Shown piece by piece: positions 51,975-60,715 of a DNA stretch of 64,000 nucleotides (within the stretch, counting starts at the first letter, position 1; each line of letters starts with the position of its first letter). Below the pieces are notes generated by a model that made no database searches, was not told where the DNA came from, and worked only from the letters and a program-made list of their open reading frames with translations. The stretch comes from Oscillospiraceae bacterium (lineage in GTDB: Bacteria; Bacillota; Clostridia; Oscillospirales; Ruminococcaceae): the NCBI GenBank assembly GCA_009784825.1, contig WQXO01000003.1, forward strand, positions 1-64,000. The letters run 5' to 3'. The position numbers and the translations under genes are program-made.

Positions 51975-52010
51975 AATTGTCAACTGTCAATTGTCAATTG
52001 TCAATTGTCA
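51975..52010. repeat. Family B heptad array between proS and the amidohydrolase
   Basis: The most regular copy: minus strand TTGACAATTGACAATTGACA then ATTGACAGTTGACAATT, five heptads. It supplies the TGA stop of proS (52010-52008). Confidence 0.9.
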
Positions 52011-53456
52011 ATACGCCTTTCCCCAGTATATTAATTTGTCGGCGGGTTTGCCGCAACATACGCATTTGTTTGATGGAACATCGCCGCCTTGGTCAAATGG
52101 AATACAGCGGCTGCCTACACCGGTTTTGTCCTTTACCTCGTCCTCGCAGGCTTCCTCGCCGCACCACATGGCTTTGACAAAGCCGTCGCCGTTCTTGTCA
52201 ATTGCTGAAATAATATCGTTCATGGTGGTGCAGGTGTACGTCCGGTTTTTGATATTATCGAGGGATTTTTGGTAAATTCCGTCTGCGAATTTCTGCATTG
52301 TTTGAGTTACTTCATTTTCGAGATTATCTAAGGAGACAAAGCTCTTTTCACGATTATCACGGCGGACGATTACGCATTGATTTTGTTCAATGTCTTTCGG
52401 CCCGATTTCTAAACGTAAGGGTACACCTTTCATTTCGTATTCAGCGAATTTCCACCCTGCGGCATTGTCGGAATCGTCTAACTTGACTCTGAAGCCGGCG
52501 TTTTTGAGCCGTTCTAATAATTCTCTCGCTTTGTCAAGCACCCCCTCCTTATGCTGAGCAATCGGGATAATTACCACTTGAACCGGTGCGACGTTCGGGG
52601 GGAGAACTAACCCGTTATCGTCACCGTGAGCCATAATTATTCCGCCGATTAAGCGGGTGCTTACTCCCCATGAGGTTTGGTGGACGTGCTTTATGGTATT
52701 GTCTTTATCTGTGAAAGTGATGTCAAAGGCTTTGGCGAACCCGTCCCCAAAATAATGCGACGTCCCCGCTTGCAGGGCTTTTCCGTCGTGCATAAGTGCT
52801 TCAATGCAATAAGTCGCAACCGCCCCTGCGAACTTGTCACTTTCGGTTTTTCTGCCTTTTATGACCGGCATGTTGAGGTCTTCCTTACAGAAGTCTGCGT
52901 AAACGTCAAGCATTTTTTCGGTTTCTGCCCACGCTTCTTCTTCGGTTGCATGAGCGGTATGCCCCTCCTGCCACAGGAATTCCCGTGACCTTAGGAACGG
53001 GCGGGTAGTTTTCTCCCACCTCACTACCGAGCACCACTGGTTGTATAACTTCGGTAAGTCACGGTAGGATTTTACCACATTTGCGTAGTGTTCGCAAAAC
53101 AGCACTTCTGAGGTCGGGCGGACGCAGAGCCGTTCGGTGAGTTCCTCACTCCCTCCGTGTGTCACCCAAGCGACTTCAGGAGCGAAGCCTACCACATGGT
53201 CTTTTTCCTTGTTAAGCAGGCTTTCGGGAATGAACATAGGCATGTAGACATTCTCGTGACCTGTTTCCTTGAACCGTTTGTCAAGGGATTTCTGGATATT
53301 CTCCCAAATTGCGTAACCGTAGGGGCGGATTACCATGCAGCCCTTTACGCCGGAGTATTCGATGAGTTCTGCCTTTTTTACGATGTCGGTGTACCACTTC
53401 GCAAAGTCAACGTCACGCGAGGTGATTTCTTCTACCATTTTTTTGTTGTCTGCCAT
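52008..53456 (-). CDS. proS: Prolyl-tRNA synthetase, archaeal/eukaryal-type architecture
   Basis: 482 aa. Class II synthetase without the bacterial editing insert: [21 protein letters not shown], motif 2 [19 protein letters not shown] (~residues 140-158) and motif 3 region. The C-terminal zinc-binding part ends [18 protein letters not shown], the usual family terminus. AAGGAGAACAAAAA precedes the ATG. The TGA directly after the natural last Tyr codon is the start of a family B repeat. Confidence 0.96.
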   Translation of the reverse strand: MADNKKMVEEITSRDVDFAKWYTDIVKKAELIEYSGVKGCMVIRPYGYAIWENIQKSLDKRFKETGHENVYMPMFIPESLLNKEKDHVVGFAPEVAWVTHGGSEELTERLCVRPTSEVLFCEHYANVVKSYRDLPKLYNQWCSVVRWEKTTRPFLRSREFLWQEGHTAHATEEEAWAETEKMLDVYADFCKEDLNMPVIKGRKTESDKFAGAVATYCIEALMHDGKALQAGTSHYFGDGFAKAFDITFTDKDNTIKHVHQTSWGVSTRLIGGIIMAHGDDNGLVLPPNVAPVQVVIIPIAQHKEGVLDKARELLERLKNAGFRVKLDDSDNAAGWKFAEYEMKGVPLRLEIGPKDIEQNQCVIVRRDNREKSFVSLDNLENEVTQTMQKFADGIYQKSLDNIKNRTYTCTTMNDIISAIDKNGDGFVKAMWCGEEACEDEVKDKTGVGSRCIPFDQGGDVPSNKCVCCGKPADKLIYWGKAY

Positions 53457-53476
53457 TTTTTGTTCTCCTTAGGTTT

Positions 53477-54574
53477 TTAATCTAAATAATCTAAGCCTTC
53501 AAAGGGTTGCCAGTCCGACCCGTCGGGGCAGAGTTTGTGGATTCGGGTTTTATACGTTCTGTCTGCGTAGTTATAATCAAGACAATTGATATAAAAAAGC
53601 CAATCGCCTGTTATATTCCCCGTATCCTCTATTATATCATCAGTAATTAAAAACATTTTGTCTGAGCCATCAGTTCTCATTCTGTAAAGATAACCGTCGC
53701 GGGAGCTTCCGCACTGGTCACGCAGTATATAATAAATCCAGTCGCCGTTTACGGCAAAACCTTTTAACTTTCTACTGACGGGGATTTGTGTCAGTTCAGA
53801 ACCGTCAAGCCGCATTTTAAACATTCCGGAGCCGCCATATTCGTAATAAATCCAGCCGTCCGACACTATAAAATTAAGGAAAATATCGTATTCATCGCCG
53901 TTGATTTGTGTTACGTCCGTGCCGTCGGTGTTCATTTTATAAACATCACGTATAGTGCTGTAATAAATCAAATCATCTTCAATGTGGATATAACAGATAA
54001 AATCTTTGCTTAACTTCGTTTTCTCTGTTCCGTCAGTGCGGATTTTGAATAATTGTCGGCTTTCAGTATATGGGGCTTCATAGAAATATTCAATGTAATA
54101 AAGCCAGTCACCTACGGCGATTAAATCGGCAATTCTTCCTTTTACAATTAAATCGAGTTCTGTGCCGTCGGTTCTCATTCTGAATATTCCATCGCTCATG
54201 TTCCCCGAGTAAACCCAGTCACCGATTACATTGATGTTAAAGCTTTTGTTGTCTGTCAGCTTTATTATTTGAGTGCCGTCTGTTGACATTTTGTATATGC
54301 CGGGTTCTTCCTCATTTGAACTGTACATGCTGAAATATATCCACTCCCCGTCGGTGTTGCTCCCCTTTTCATTCGGGTCGGCGGCAGGGTAGAATTGCAA
54401 CGGTTCGGGTTCGGGGACAGGTTCGGGAACGGTTGTTATTTTTGTGGTTGCGGGTTCTGTTGATGTTTCTTGCACGGCAGTATCGTCGTTCCAGCCCTCG
54501 GGGATTGTGGAATGACACCCGAATAGGGTTATAAGCATTACTGCGGTGAGAAATGTTGATAATATCTTCTTCAT
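53477..54574 (-). CDS. DUF5050-like lipoprotein with repeated YxMxTDG units
   Basis: 365 aa. Signal peptide with lipobox (LSTFLTAVMLITLFGC, Cys at ~20), a Thr/Glu/Pro linker (PEPVPEPEPLQF), then eight or so beta-propeller-like repeats of the form GDWIYY...YRMRTDGTE (for example GIYKMSTDG, GIFRMRTDG, LFKIRTDG, VYKMNTDG). This is the DUF5050 pattern. Extracytoplasmic. Function unknown. Confidence 0.85.
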   Translation of the reverse strand: MKKILSTFLTAVMLITLFGCHSTIPEGWNDDTAVQETSTEPATTKITTVPEPVPEPEPLQFYPAADPNEKGSNTDGEWIYFSMYSSNEEEPGIYKMSTDGTQIIKLTDNKSFNINVIGDWVYSGNMSDGIFRMRTDGTELDLIVKGRIADLIAVGDWLYYIEYFYEAPYTESRQLFKIRTDGTEKTKLSKDFICYIHIEDDLIYYSTIRDVYKMNTDGTDVTQINGDEYDIFLNFIVSDGWIYYEYGGSGMFKMRLDGSELTQIPVSRKLKGFAVNGDWIYYILRDQCGSSRDGYLYRMRTDGSDKMFLITDDIIEDTGNITGDWLFYINCLDYNYADRTYKTRIHKLCPDGSDWQPFEGLDYLD

Positions 54575-54580
54575 AACAAT

Positions 54581-54814
54581 CTACATCCCTATAATCTTAA
54601 TTAGGTCTTTATCAAAGGTGTATATTTCATCGCCGTTAATTTTGTAACGAGCAAAAAGCAAGCAGTCTGTACCAAAACCACCCCGTCGGCTTCGCCGACA
54701 CGGGACGCCCGGGTGTGCGTCCCCTACCCTCACAAAGAGGGGATGGCAGGTTGCCAATCAAATAACGGTTTGTTTTATATTAAATGCGGAAATATTAGCG
54801 TCAAGGAGTTTCAT
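54581..54814 (-). pseudogene. PIN-domain toxin remnant interrupted by a family C/A repeat
   Basis: The ATG at 54814 starts MKLLDANI, a typical PIN N-terminus with its first Asp, but the frame stops after 18 codons. In the same frame 54581-54670 reads TDCLLFARYKINGDEIYTF then DKDLIKIIGM and stop, a typical PIN C-terminus. The ~80 residues between are replaced by repeat sequence (54671-54756). The gene overlaps the antitoxin end by 14 nt, as in intact toxin-antitoxin pairs. Too short (78 codons against ~130) to be active. Confidence 0.75.
54671..54756. repeat. Chimeric family C repeat with an embedded family A copy
   Basis: ACCAAAACCACCCCGTCGGC begins a family C end, then GGCTTCGCC, then a complete family A copy (54701-54727, CGGGACGCCCGGGTGTGCGT then CCCCTAC), then CAAAGAGGGGATGGCAGGTTGCC, the other C end. 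It sits within the PIN toxin remnant. Confidence 0.85.
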
Positions 54815-55043
54815 GCTTTTTCTCTGCCGCCTTTCCCCAAGCGTTTTTTTCCAAATCCTCAATGTTGGGTATATCTGTTTTTGCAAACTCGTTCAATATC
54901 CCTCTTGCAGTCTTTTTCCTTAAAACAGGTTCATCAACAAATTCATCAAGAAAGGTTATAACCACCTTTTGGTTTTTCTTGGCAGTGACCCTGTCAAAGG
55001 TTCTTATTGTGTTTCCGTCAAAGTATCCGTCTGCATTTAACAT
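54801..55043 (-). CDS. Antitoxin of the broken PIN toxin pair
   Basis: 80 aa. MLNADGYFDGNTIRTFDRVT is followed by NQKVVITFLDE, resembling small antitoxins found with PIN toxins in Clostridia. The C-terminal half is charged and helical (ILNEFAKTDIPNIEDLEKNAW), as expected for a toxin-neutralising tail. AAAGGGG lies before the ATG. Promoter at 55066-55094. Still intact although the toxin is not. Confidence 0.7.
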   Translation of the reverse strand: MLNADGYFDGNTIRTFDRVTAKKNQKVVITFLDEFVDEPVLRKKTARGILNEFAKTDIPNIEDLEKNAWGKAAEKKHETP

Positions 55044-55065
55044 ATAATCAACCCCTTTCGTATAA

Positions 55066-55094
55066 AGTATATACCAAAATCTTCATTTTTTCAA
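55066..55094 (-). promoter_or_regulatory. Promoter of the antitoxin gene
   Basis: Minus strand TTGAAA (55094-55089), 17 nt, TATACT (55071-55066). Confidence 0.6.
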
Positions 55095-55187
55095 GTGTTT
55101 ATAAAATTTTATATAAAAAGGGTTTATTTTTTCTTTATAATGTGATATAATTGATAAAATTACGAGTTTTTAACGAGGTGAGTTGCT

Positions 55188-56057
55188 TTGGCTTATGAAT
55201 CTCTACCCGGGGTGAAAATCCACTATCGGGAGAAAAAACAGACATTTATCATATCCGACTTCTTTTCGGTTTACGAAAAAGGCTCGGACGTTCCTGAAAT
55301 TTACAAATGGTCTGACCTTGTTTCGGTTAGCGAGAACAAGGCGGATTTCACCCTTAATACGGGGGTGAAAAGCTATGTCATTCCGAAATCGCTGATTACT
55401 GACCCGGTGCAGTTAATTCGGGCGAGGGCGATTATCGAGGGGGCTATATCCATTAACCCTAATGTCGATTATAAATTCGGTAAGCGGATTTTGCCGCCTA
55501 AAACCCTTTGTACGGGGTGTGAGGTTCCGAGAGATGCATATGTCGCTGTCGGCTCATATACCGAAAAAGAGGTCAACAACGCTAACGTGGTATTGTTGAA
55601 CTCCGGCTTCGACAAGCTGATTATCGCTGTGTTCCCCATTGCGACGGTTGCCGCTTTTGTTCTGATGTGGGTTCTTTGGGGGGAGGTTCTCAACAACCTG
55701 ATTAAGTTTATCCCTATTTCGCTTTTTGCGGGAGGGGCTACGTCTATGGTTGTATACCTGCTGTGTGCTTTTTCGGCGAAAACGCTGTATAGCAGAATTC
55801 TAAAAGAAGACCCTGCACTTTTGGAGGATATTACCTTTGTCATATGCGAGGATGGGTTCATCGCCGCCGAAAGTGAGGTTTATGACTTTTGTAACATCAT
55901 AAGCTGGAACGAGTCCGCTTTCTTCATCGAAACCAACCACGCCTACATAGTCTTCAAGGATAAACAAGCAGTTTTTTGGCTCCCTAAACGCCTGTTCCCG
56001 AAAAACAAACATAAAGAAGTGGGCGATTTTATCGCTGACCGATTACAACAGAAATAA
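55188..56057 (+). CDS. Unknown protein with two membrane helices
   Basis: 289 aa. The TTG start has GAGGTGA six bases upstream. A soluble N-terminal domain (~1-130) contains TLCTGCEVPRDAY. Then two helices (LIIAVFPIATVAAFVLMWVLW; FIPISLFAGGATSMVVYLLCA, ~145-205) and a C-terminal soluble part follow. Both soluble halves contain PH/YcxB-like strand patterns (FIISDFFSVYEKG; CNIISWNESAFFIETNHAY), which is only a suggestion. AT-rich promoter region upstream. The next gene follows by 22 nt. Confidence 0.75.
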   Translation: MAYESLPGVKIHYREKKQTFIISDFFSVYEKGSDVPEIYKWSDLVSVSENKADFTLNTGVKSYVIPKSLITDPVQLIRARAIIEGAISINPNVDYKFGKRILPPKTLCTGCEVPRDAYVAVGSYTEKEVNNANVVLLNSGFDKLIIAVFPIATVAAFVLMWVLWGEVLNNLIKFIPISLFAGGATSMVVYLLCAFSAKTLYSRILKEDPALLEDITFVICEDGFIAAESEVYDFCNIISWNESAFFIETNHAYIVFKDKQAVFWLPKRLFPKNKHKEVGDFIADRLQQK

Positions 56058-56079
56058 TACAATCACGTGAGGTGAGTTT

Positions 56080-57537
56080 ATGAATCCCGTTGTTGTCACC
56101 ACCACCATGAATATAAAAGGCAGAGAGTTCCTGCTTGCGGACGTTACGCGAGGCATGGGGCAAATCGGTGTGTTCCGTTTCGGGTCTGACCCGTCTGCCA
56201 TTACTGATATTTTCTATGTGGAAAATGAACCCATCATCAGTATTGGGTGGCAGAACCTCCATGACCCGTATGCAAATAAGTTTTTGACGCAGATTTCAAG
56301 CACAGAAAGATGCTCGGAGTATATCAGAACACGCCTTTCGGTGGTCGGGGAAAACTATTTCATTGATAAGCAGGGGCTGTCCCGCTCGATTATGCCGGTT
56401 TTGGAATTGCTCCCCGACGGGCTGTATGTCGTGCATGAATCGAGAATGATTCAAAGTGACGGGGAGGGTAGGTTCTTCTGGAACAGCTATAACAACCGCA
56501 GAGAGGTTTTCGGAAGTGCCGACAGGAATGCGGCAATCGGGGACGGTAACTATTCACCGTGTTTCCTCGTTCCCACTGACCAAGTTGCAAGCTATCAGCC
56601 GAATAAAATGAACATCAAGTCTGATAAATTGAACATGGGTGTACAATTGGGCGGTGTCGCCTATCACATCGCAGGGATGTTTTCTGTGCTTCTTGAGGGA
56701 CACCACACGGCTACTGCGTGTCTGCTCAACGATAAGGATTTCCGCTGTCTTGTGATTGAGCCGATTAGTGATGTGATTTATGATTCTCATAATGAAGATG
56801 ACGACGGAATAAAACCGAAGATTATTGCGTTGGCTTGCCCGTTTATTAAAATTCCGTTAGATATGCTTCCGGATAATTCATTAGAACGCTTTCTTGTTTC
56901 CCGCCGATATATTAAGCCATACGCTTATGCCGAGATTAAATCGAAGATGACCAAGAATATTCGTTCGGTGAGTAAGAGGTCGTTCCCTGTTGCCGCCTAT
57001 GAAAAGGCGTTGCAGTTGCCCGATTTGCAGACGGTGGAATCGGCTTCCGGCGTTAACTCGGTTTCGGAGGAGCAGCTCGCCGCTTTGCTTAAGGGTGAGG
57101 TTCAATATGAAGATGAATTTATTGTTTCGAGCAACCACTATTCAAGTGTGGTGACTGTTTGCAATTTCTTGAAGATTTCTAACTTTGAGCGGTTTTTGAG
57201 CTTTTCTCTTGAAATTTTGAAAAGCGAAGAGCTTTCAGCCTCCCACAAGTTCGTTGCTGAACAAATGCTTACTATTATTCATCAGGATATTTGTGAATAT
57301 TTCTCCTCTGTTGCCGAGTCGAAAGAAGAAAAGGACGGGTTTGTTCCCGCCATTGCACATAAGTATATGAAACGCTGGAACGAGTTCCAACAGCGTAAGG
57401 AGGAAGAGGAAACAGCCGCTAATGCCGCACATCAAAAGCACATGGACGCTATGACAGCTATGGCTGAAAGTAAAGGCGGTGTGGCACACCTTGAGGCAGC
57501 AGTTCGGCAAATGGGCGGACTGACGAAAGGTATGTAA
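56080..57537 (+). CDS. Unknown 485-residue cytoplasmic protein
   Basis: No signal peptide or membrane helix. An N-terminal beta-rich region (VVVTTTMNIKGREFLLADVT), a middle part with ADRNAAIGDGNYSPCFLVP, and a C-terminal coiled-coil-like Glu/Lys/Ala stretch (QRKEEEETAANAAHQKHMD). No family recognised. AGGTGAGTTT precedes the ATG. Its tight spacing with the membrane protein upstream suggests they act together. It is followed by a hairpin at 57554. Confidence 0.75.
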   Translation: MNPVVVTTTMNIKGREFLLADVTRGMGQIGVFRFGSDPSAITDIFYVENEPIISIGWQNLHDPYANKFLTQISSTERCSEYIRTRLSVVGENYFIDKQGLSRSIMPVLELLPDGLYVVHESRMIQSDGEGRFFWNSYNNRREVFGSADRNAAIGDGNYSPCFLVPTDQVASYQPNKMNIKSDKLNMGVQLGGVAYHIAGMFSVLLEGHHTATACLLNDKDFRCLVIEPISDVIYDSHNEDDDGIKPKIIALACPFIKIPLDMLPDNSLERFLVSRRYIKPYAYAEIKSKMTKNIRSVSKRSFPVAAYEKALQLPDLQTVESASGVNSVSEEQLAALLKGEVQYEDEFIVSSNHYSSVVTVCNFLKISNFERFLSFSLEILKSEELSASHKFVAEQMLTIIHQDICEYFSSVAESKEEKDGFVPAIAHKYMKRWNEFQQRKEEEETAANAAHQKHMDAMTAMAESKGGVAHLEAAVRQMGGLTKGM

Positions 57538-57553
57538 TTAGGGAATAATTAAA

Positions 57554-57572
57554 GGGCGGGTTTAACCCGCCC
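57554..57572. terminator. GC-rich hairpin between convergent genes
   Basis: GGGCGGGTT and AACCCGCCC with a single T between. On the minus strand it is followed by TTTAATTATT, so it probably ends ackA. It has no U-tract on the plus strand. Confidence 0.65.
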
Positions 57573-57586
57573 ATGCTGTCTGCATA

Positions 57587-58783
57587 TTATAATTTAAACA
57601 GTTTCTTTGTGTCACGTGCTATCAGCAGTTCCTCGTTCGTGGGGACAACCCAGACTTGGGTTTTACTGCCCTCTTTAGTAATCTGGGTGAACTCGCCCCT
57701 TGACTTTGCGTTTTTGTCAACGTCAAAATCAATCCCGAGAAATTCCATGTCTAAGCAGACGTCCCTGCGAATGTCGGTTGCGTTTTCACCAATTCCGCCT
57801 GTGAATATGATGGCATCGACTCCACCCATGACCGCCGCATATGCACCGATGTATTTCTTTATTCCGTAACGCAGAACCGCTGTTGCAAGGATTGCACGTT
57901 CGTCACCTTTTTCGGCGGCGGCACAGATTTCGCGATTGTCTGCAAAACCGCCCAAGCCCAATAAGCCTGATTTTTTGTTAAGGTAATCGTCCGCCTCCTG
58001 CGGGGTGAAGTTAAACTTCTTTTGAATATAAGTCACCACCGACGGGTCAATAGAGCCGCAACGTGTTCCCATCAAAATCCCGTCAAGCGGGGTGAAGCCC
58101 ATAGAGGTGTCCATAGATTTGCCGCCGTCAACCGCTGTTATGGACGAGCCGTTTCCGAGGTGGCAGGAAATGATTTTCATTTTCCGTAAGAGCCGCCCGG
58201 TTTTTTCGGCAAGCGAGGCTGTTACAAAGCGGTGAGAGGTTCCGTGGAAACCGTATTTGCGGATTCCGTAGTCTGAGTAACACTCGTAGGGTATACCGTA
58301 TATATAAGCATAGTCGGGGATTGTTTGGTGGAAAGCAGTGTCGAAAACTCCCGCCTGCGGTACACTTGCAGGAATGACGTTCATACCCGCACTCAACGCT
58401 AACGCTGTTGCAGGGTTATGTAGGGGAGCGAATTCCTTAAAATCGTCAATAGCTTTGATGACTTCATCAGTTATGCGGACGGTTTTGCTGAACTTTTCGC
58501 CGCCGTGAACAACACGGTGTCCTACTGCGTTAATCTCATCCATACCCGATATAACCGCCGCACTGCTTTTGGTTAAAGCGAATACAACTTTTTCAAAGGC
58601 TTCGGTGTGGGTGGGGAAGCTGCACTCTTCCTCTAACTTCCTGCCGTCGTGTGCGGTGTGAATAATTTTACCGTCAATGCCTATACGTTCGCACAGACCC
58701 TTGGCAATCACCTGTTCATTGGTCATTTCAATCAATTGATACTTCAGTGAAGAGCTCCCTGCGTTGATAACTAATATGTTCAT
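57587..58783 (-). CDS. ackA: Acetate kinase
   Basis: 398 aa. Makes ATP from acetyl phosphate in fermentation. Motifs: ILVINAGSSSLKYQL at the start, GHRVVHGGEKF, KYGFHGTSHRFV, ISCHLGNGSSI and IFTGGIGENA. The ATG at 58783 begins the family N-terminus and follows AAAGGAAAACAACCGAT. pta is not in the window. Divergent from tmcAL. Confidence 0.97.
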   Translation of the reverse strand: MNILVINAGSSSLKYQLIEMTNEQVIAKGLCERIGIDGKIIHTAHDGRKLEEECSFPTHTEAFEKVVFALTKSSAAVISGMDEINAVGHRVVHGGEKFSKTVRITDEVIKAIDDFKEFAPLHNPATALALSAGMNVIPASVPQAGVFDTAFHQTIPDYAYIYGIPYECYSDYGIRKYGFHGTSHRFVTASLAEKTGRLLRKMKIISCHLGNGSSITAVDGGKSMDTSMGFTPLDGILMGTRCGSIDPSVVTYIQKKFNFTPQEADDYLNKKSGLLGLGGFADNREICAAAEKGDERAILATAVLRYGIKKYIGAYAAVMGGVDAIIFTGGIGENATDIRRDVCLDMEFLGIDFDVDKNAKSRGEFTQITKEGSKTQVWVVPTNEELLIARDTKKLFKL

Positions 58784-58825
58784 ATCGGTTGTTTTCCTTT
58801 GTTTTTTTGTAATAATAATTATATT

Positions 58826-58853
58826 ATTATACACTATTTTATGAAAAAATCAA
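58826..58853 (-). promoter_or_regulatory. Promoter of ackA
   Basis: Minus strand TTGATT (58853-58848), 16 nt, TATAAT (58831-58826). Confidence 0.6.
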
Positions 58854-58902
58854 GTCCTTGGTGATAATTTTTTGTCAAATTATGGAAAAAAATGAGGTTT
58901 TT

Positions 58903-60033
58903 ATGAAAATTGCGGCGATTATTGCGGAATATAACCCCTTTCATGAGGGGCATAAGTATCACATTAAGCAGACTCGTGAGGTTGCCGGGGCGACACATGT
59001 TGTTGCGGTGATGAGCGGAAACTTCACTCAGCGGGGTGATGTTGCTATTCTTGATAAGCATATCAGGGCTAAGGCGGCTCTTGAGAATGGGGTTGACTTA
59101 GTAGTCGAGTTGCCGGTGGCGTTCGCTTTGTCGAGTGCGGAGCAGTTCGCTTCGGGGGCGGTGCATATTGTAAATTCGCTGGGTTGTGTCGACATTCTCA
59201 GCTTCGGGAGCGAGTGTGGTAAGGTAGAGTTAATCGAGGAGGCGGCAGGTGCGGTGCATTATGCACAGGATACTGAGGAGCTTTACGCCTTGATGAAAAA
59301 GGGGTTGACTTATCCCATGGCATTACAGCAGACGATTGAAAATTATTACACCGAGGACGTTGTTGAGGTTCTTACCGAGCCGAATAATACACTGGGGGTG
59401 GAATATGTTAAGGCGTTAAATGAGGCGGGTTCACGCATTAAGCCTTTTACGGTTAAGCGAGTAGGTTCCGGTCACGACGAGTTTTCTGAAAATACAGACG
59501 GTATATTATGTGCTTCACAGCTGAGGAAGATTATGCTGGAGGAGGGCGGGGATTATGCCGATATTAAACGATTGGAAACGGCGGTTTTGGCAAAGCTGCG
59601 AATGATGTCGCCCAAGGAAATTAAAAAAGCCCCGAATGTTCAAAGCGGGCTGGAAAATCGAATATTCAAGGCTGTTCGGGCGGCGAAGAGCTTGCCCGAG
59701 CTGTATTTCTTAATTAAGACAAAGAGGTATACCTTAGCTCGGATTAGGCGGGCTGTGATGTGCTGTTTCTTGGATATTTCCAACAGTGATGTGAAGCTTA
59801 TGCCGCAGTATGTCCGGATTTTAGGAATGAACGAGAAAGGGCGGGAAATCCTGTCTATGGCGAAGGATTGCCCCTTGCCGATTGATACATCGCTTTCTGC
59901 TTTGATGAAGCATGGGGATAATCAAAGGCGGCAGGCGTTGTTAGAAGAACGCTGCTCTAACGTGTTTGCGTTGGCTTATGAGAAGAATAGGGTGTGCGGG
60001 GGAGAGTTTACGGCTAAGCCGGTGGTTTTGTGA
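58903..60033 (+). CDS. tmcAL: tRNA(Met) cytidine acetate ligase
   Basis: 376 aa. Uses acetate and ATP to make ac4C34 on elongator tRNA-Met (known for B. subtilis YlbM). MKIAAIIAEYNPFHEGHKYH carries the nucleotidyltransferase HxGH. VAVMSGNFTQRGD and PNNTLGVEYVKAL are conserved. GAGG precedes the ATG at 58903. The longer upstream frame has no family similarity. Confidence 0.94.
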   Translation: MKIAAIIAEYNPFHEGHKYHIKQTREVAGATHVVAVMSGNFTQRGDVAILDKHIRAKAALENGVDLVVELPVAFALSSAEQFASGAVHIVNSLGCVDILSFGSECGKVELIEEAAGAVHYAQDTEELYALMKKGLTYPMALQQTIENYYTEDVVEVLTEPNNTLGVEYVKALNEAGSRIKPFTVKRVGSGHDEFSENTDGILCASQLRKIMLEEGGDYADIKRLETAVLAKLRMMSPKEIKKAPNVQSGLENRIFKAVRAAKSLPELYFLIKTKRYTLARIRRAVMCCFLDISNSDVKLMPQYVRILGMNEKGREILSMAKDCPLPIDTSLSALMKHGDNQRRQALLEERCSNVFALAYEKNRVCGGEFTAKPVVL

Positions 60034-60048
60034 AACATGTGAAAAATG

Positions 60049-60077
60049 TTCCCCGATTGTGTAGTCGGGGAATTTTT
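60049..60077 (+). terminator. Terminator after tmcAL
   Basis: TTCCCCGA (60049-60056) and TCGGGGAA (60065-60072), 8-nt loop, followed by TTTTT. Confidence 0.92.
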
Positions 60078-60157
60078 ATTTAATTTATTAAGATAATGCA
60101 ATGGATTTCTGTTTTTGTTGTCTTTATGTATGAAGCTTCAAAAATACGGGAGGAATT

Positions 60158-60715
60158 ATGACTGATATTGAAATACTCGATTTATATGAAAAGCGTTGCC
60201 AGTCTGCAATAGATGAAACGGCTAAGCGGTATGGAGCGTATTGTACCGCTATTGCGATGAACATTTTGAAAAATCGTGAGGACGCAGAGGAATGTGTTAA
60301 CGATGCGTATCTGAACGTGTGGAATACTATTCCGCCGAACCGTCCCGCTATATTCTCGTCGTTCATCGGAAGAATTACCCGAAATGTGTCGCTTAACAAA
60401 TACAAGTCCCGAAAGGTTCAAAAACGTAGCGGCGACGAAACCGCTCTTCTGTTAAGTGAATTGAACGATTGTGTTCCCGCTGTGAGTAGTGTCGAAAGTG
60501 AAGTCGATATGAGAGTTTTAGAAAAAGCGATTGACGAATTTTTGTCCGGCGTTTCAAAAAATGACAGGCTGTTTTTTATGCGTAGGTATTGGTATAACGA
60601 TTCTGTTTTAAGCATAGCCGAGCGTTTTTCTGTGAGTGAGAGTAAGGTTACATCAAGTCTTTTCCGAACCCGTAAAAAATTAAAAATTCATCTTGAGAAA
60701 GAGGGTATATCATGA
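60158..60715 (+). CDS. ECF-type RNA polymerase sigma factor
   Basis: 185 aa. Region 2: NILKNREDAEECVNDAYLNVWN (~residues 30-51) and FSSFIGRITRNVSLNKYK. Region 4: LFFMRRYWYNDSVLSIAERF with SESKVTSSLFRTRKKLKIHL. GGGAGGAATT precedes the ATG. Overlaps its membrane partner by four bases (ATGA). Confidence 0.9.
   Translation: MTDIEILDLYEKRCQSAIDETAKRYGAYCTAIAMNILKNREDAEECVNDAYLNVWNTIPPNRPAIFSSFIGRITRNVSLNKYKSRKVQKRSGDETALLLSELNDCVPAVSSVESEVDMRVLEKAIDEFLSGVSKNDRLFFMRRYWYNDSVLSIAERFSVSESKVTSSLFRTRKKLKIHLEKEGIS

Noticed and set aside
51975-52010. Short regular repeat as a CRISPR array
   Set aside because: The unit is 7 nt with no unique spacers and no cas genes. Similar arrays are dispersed in coding DNA.
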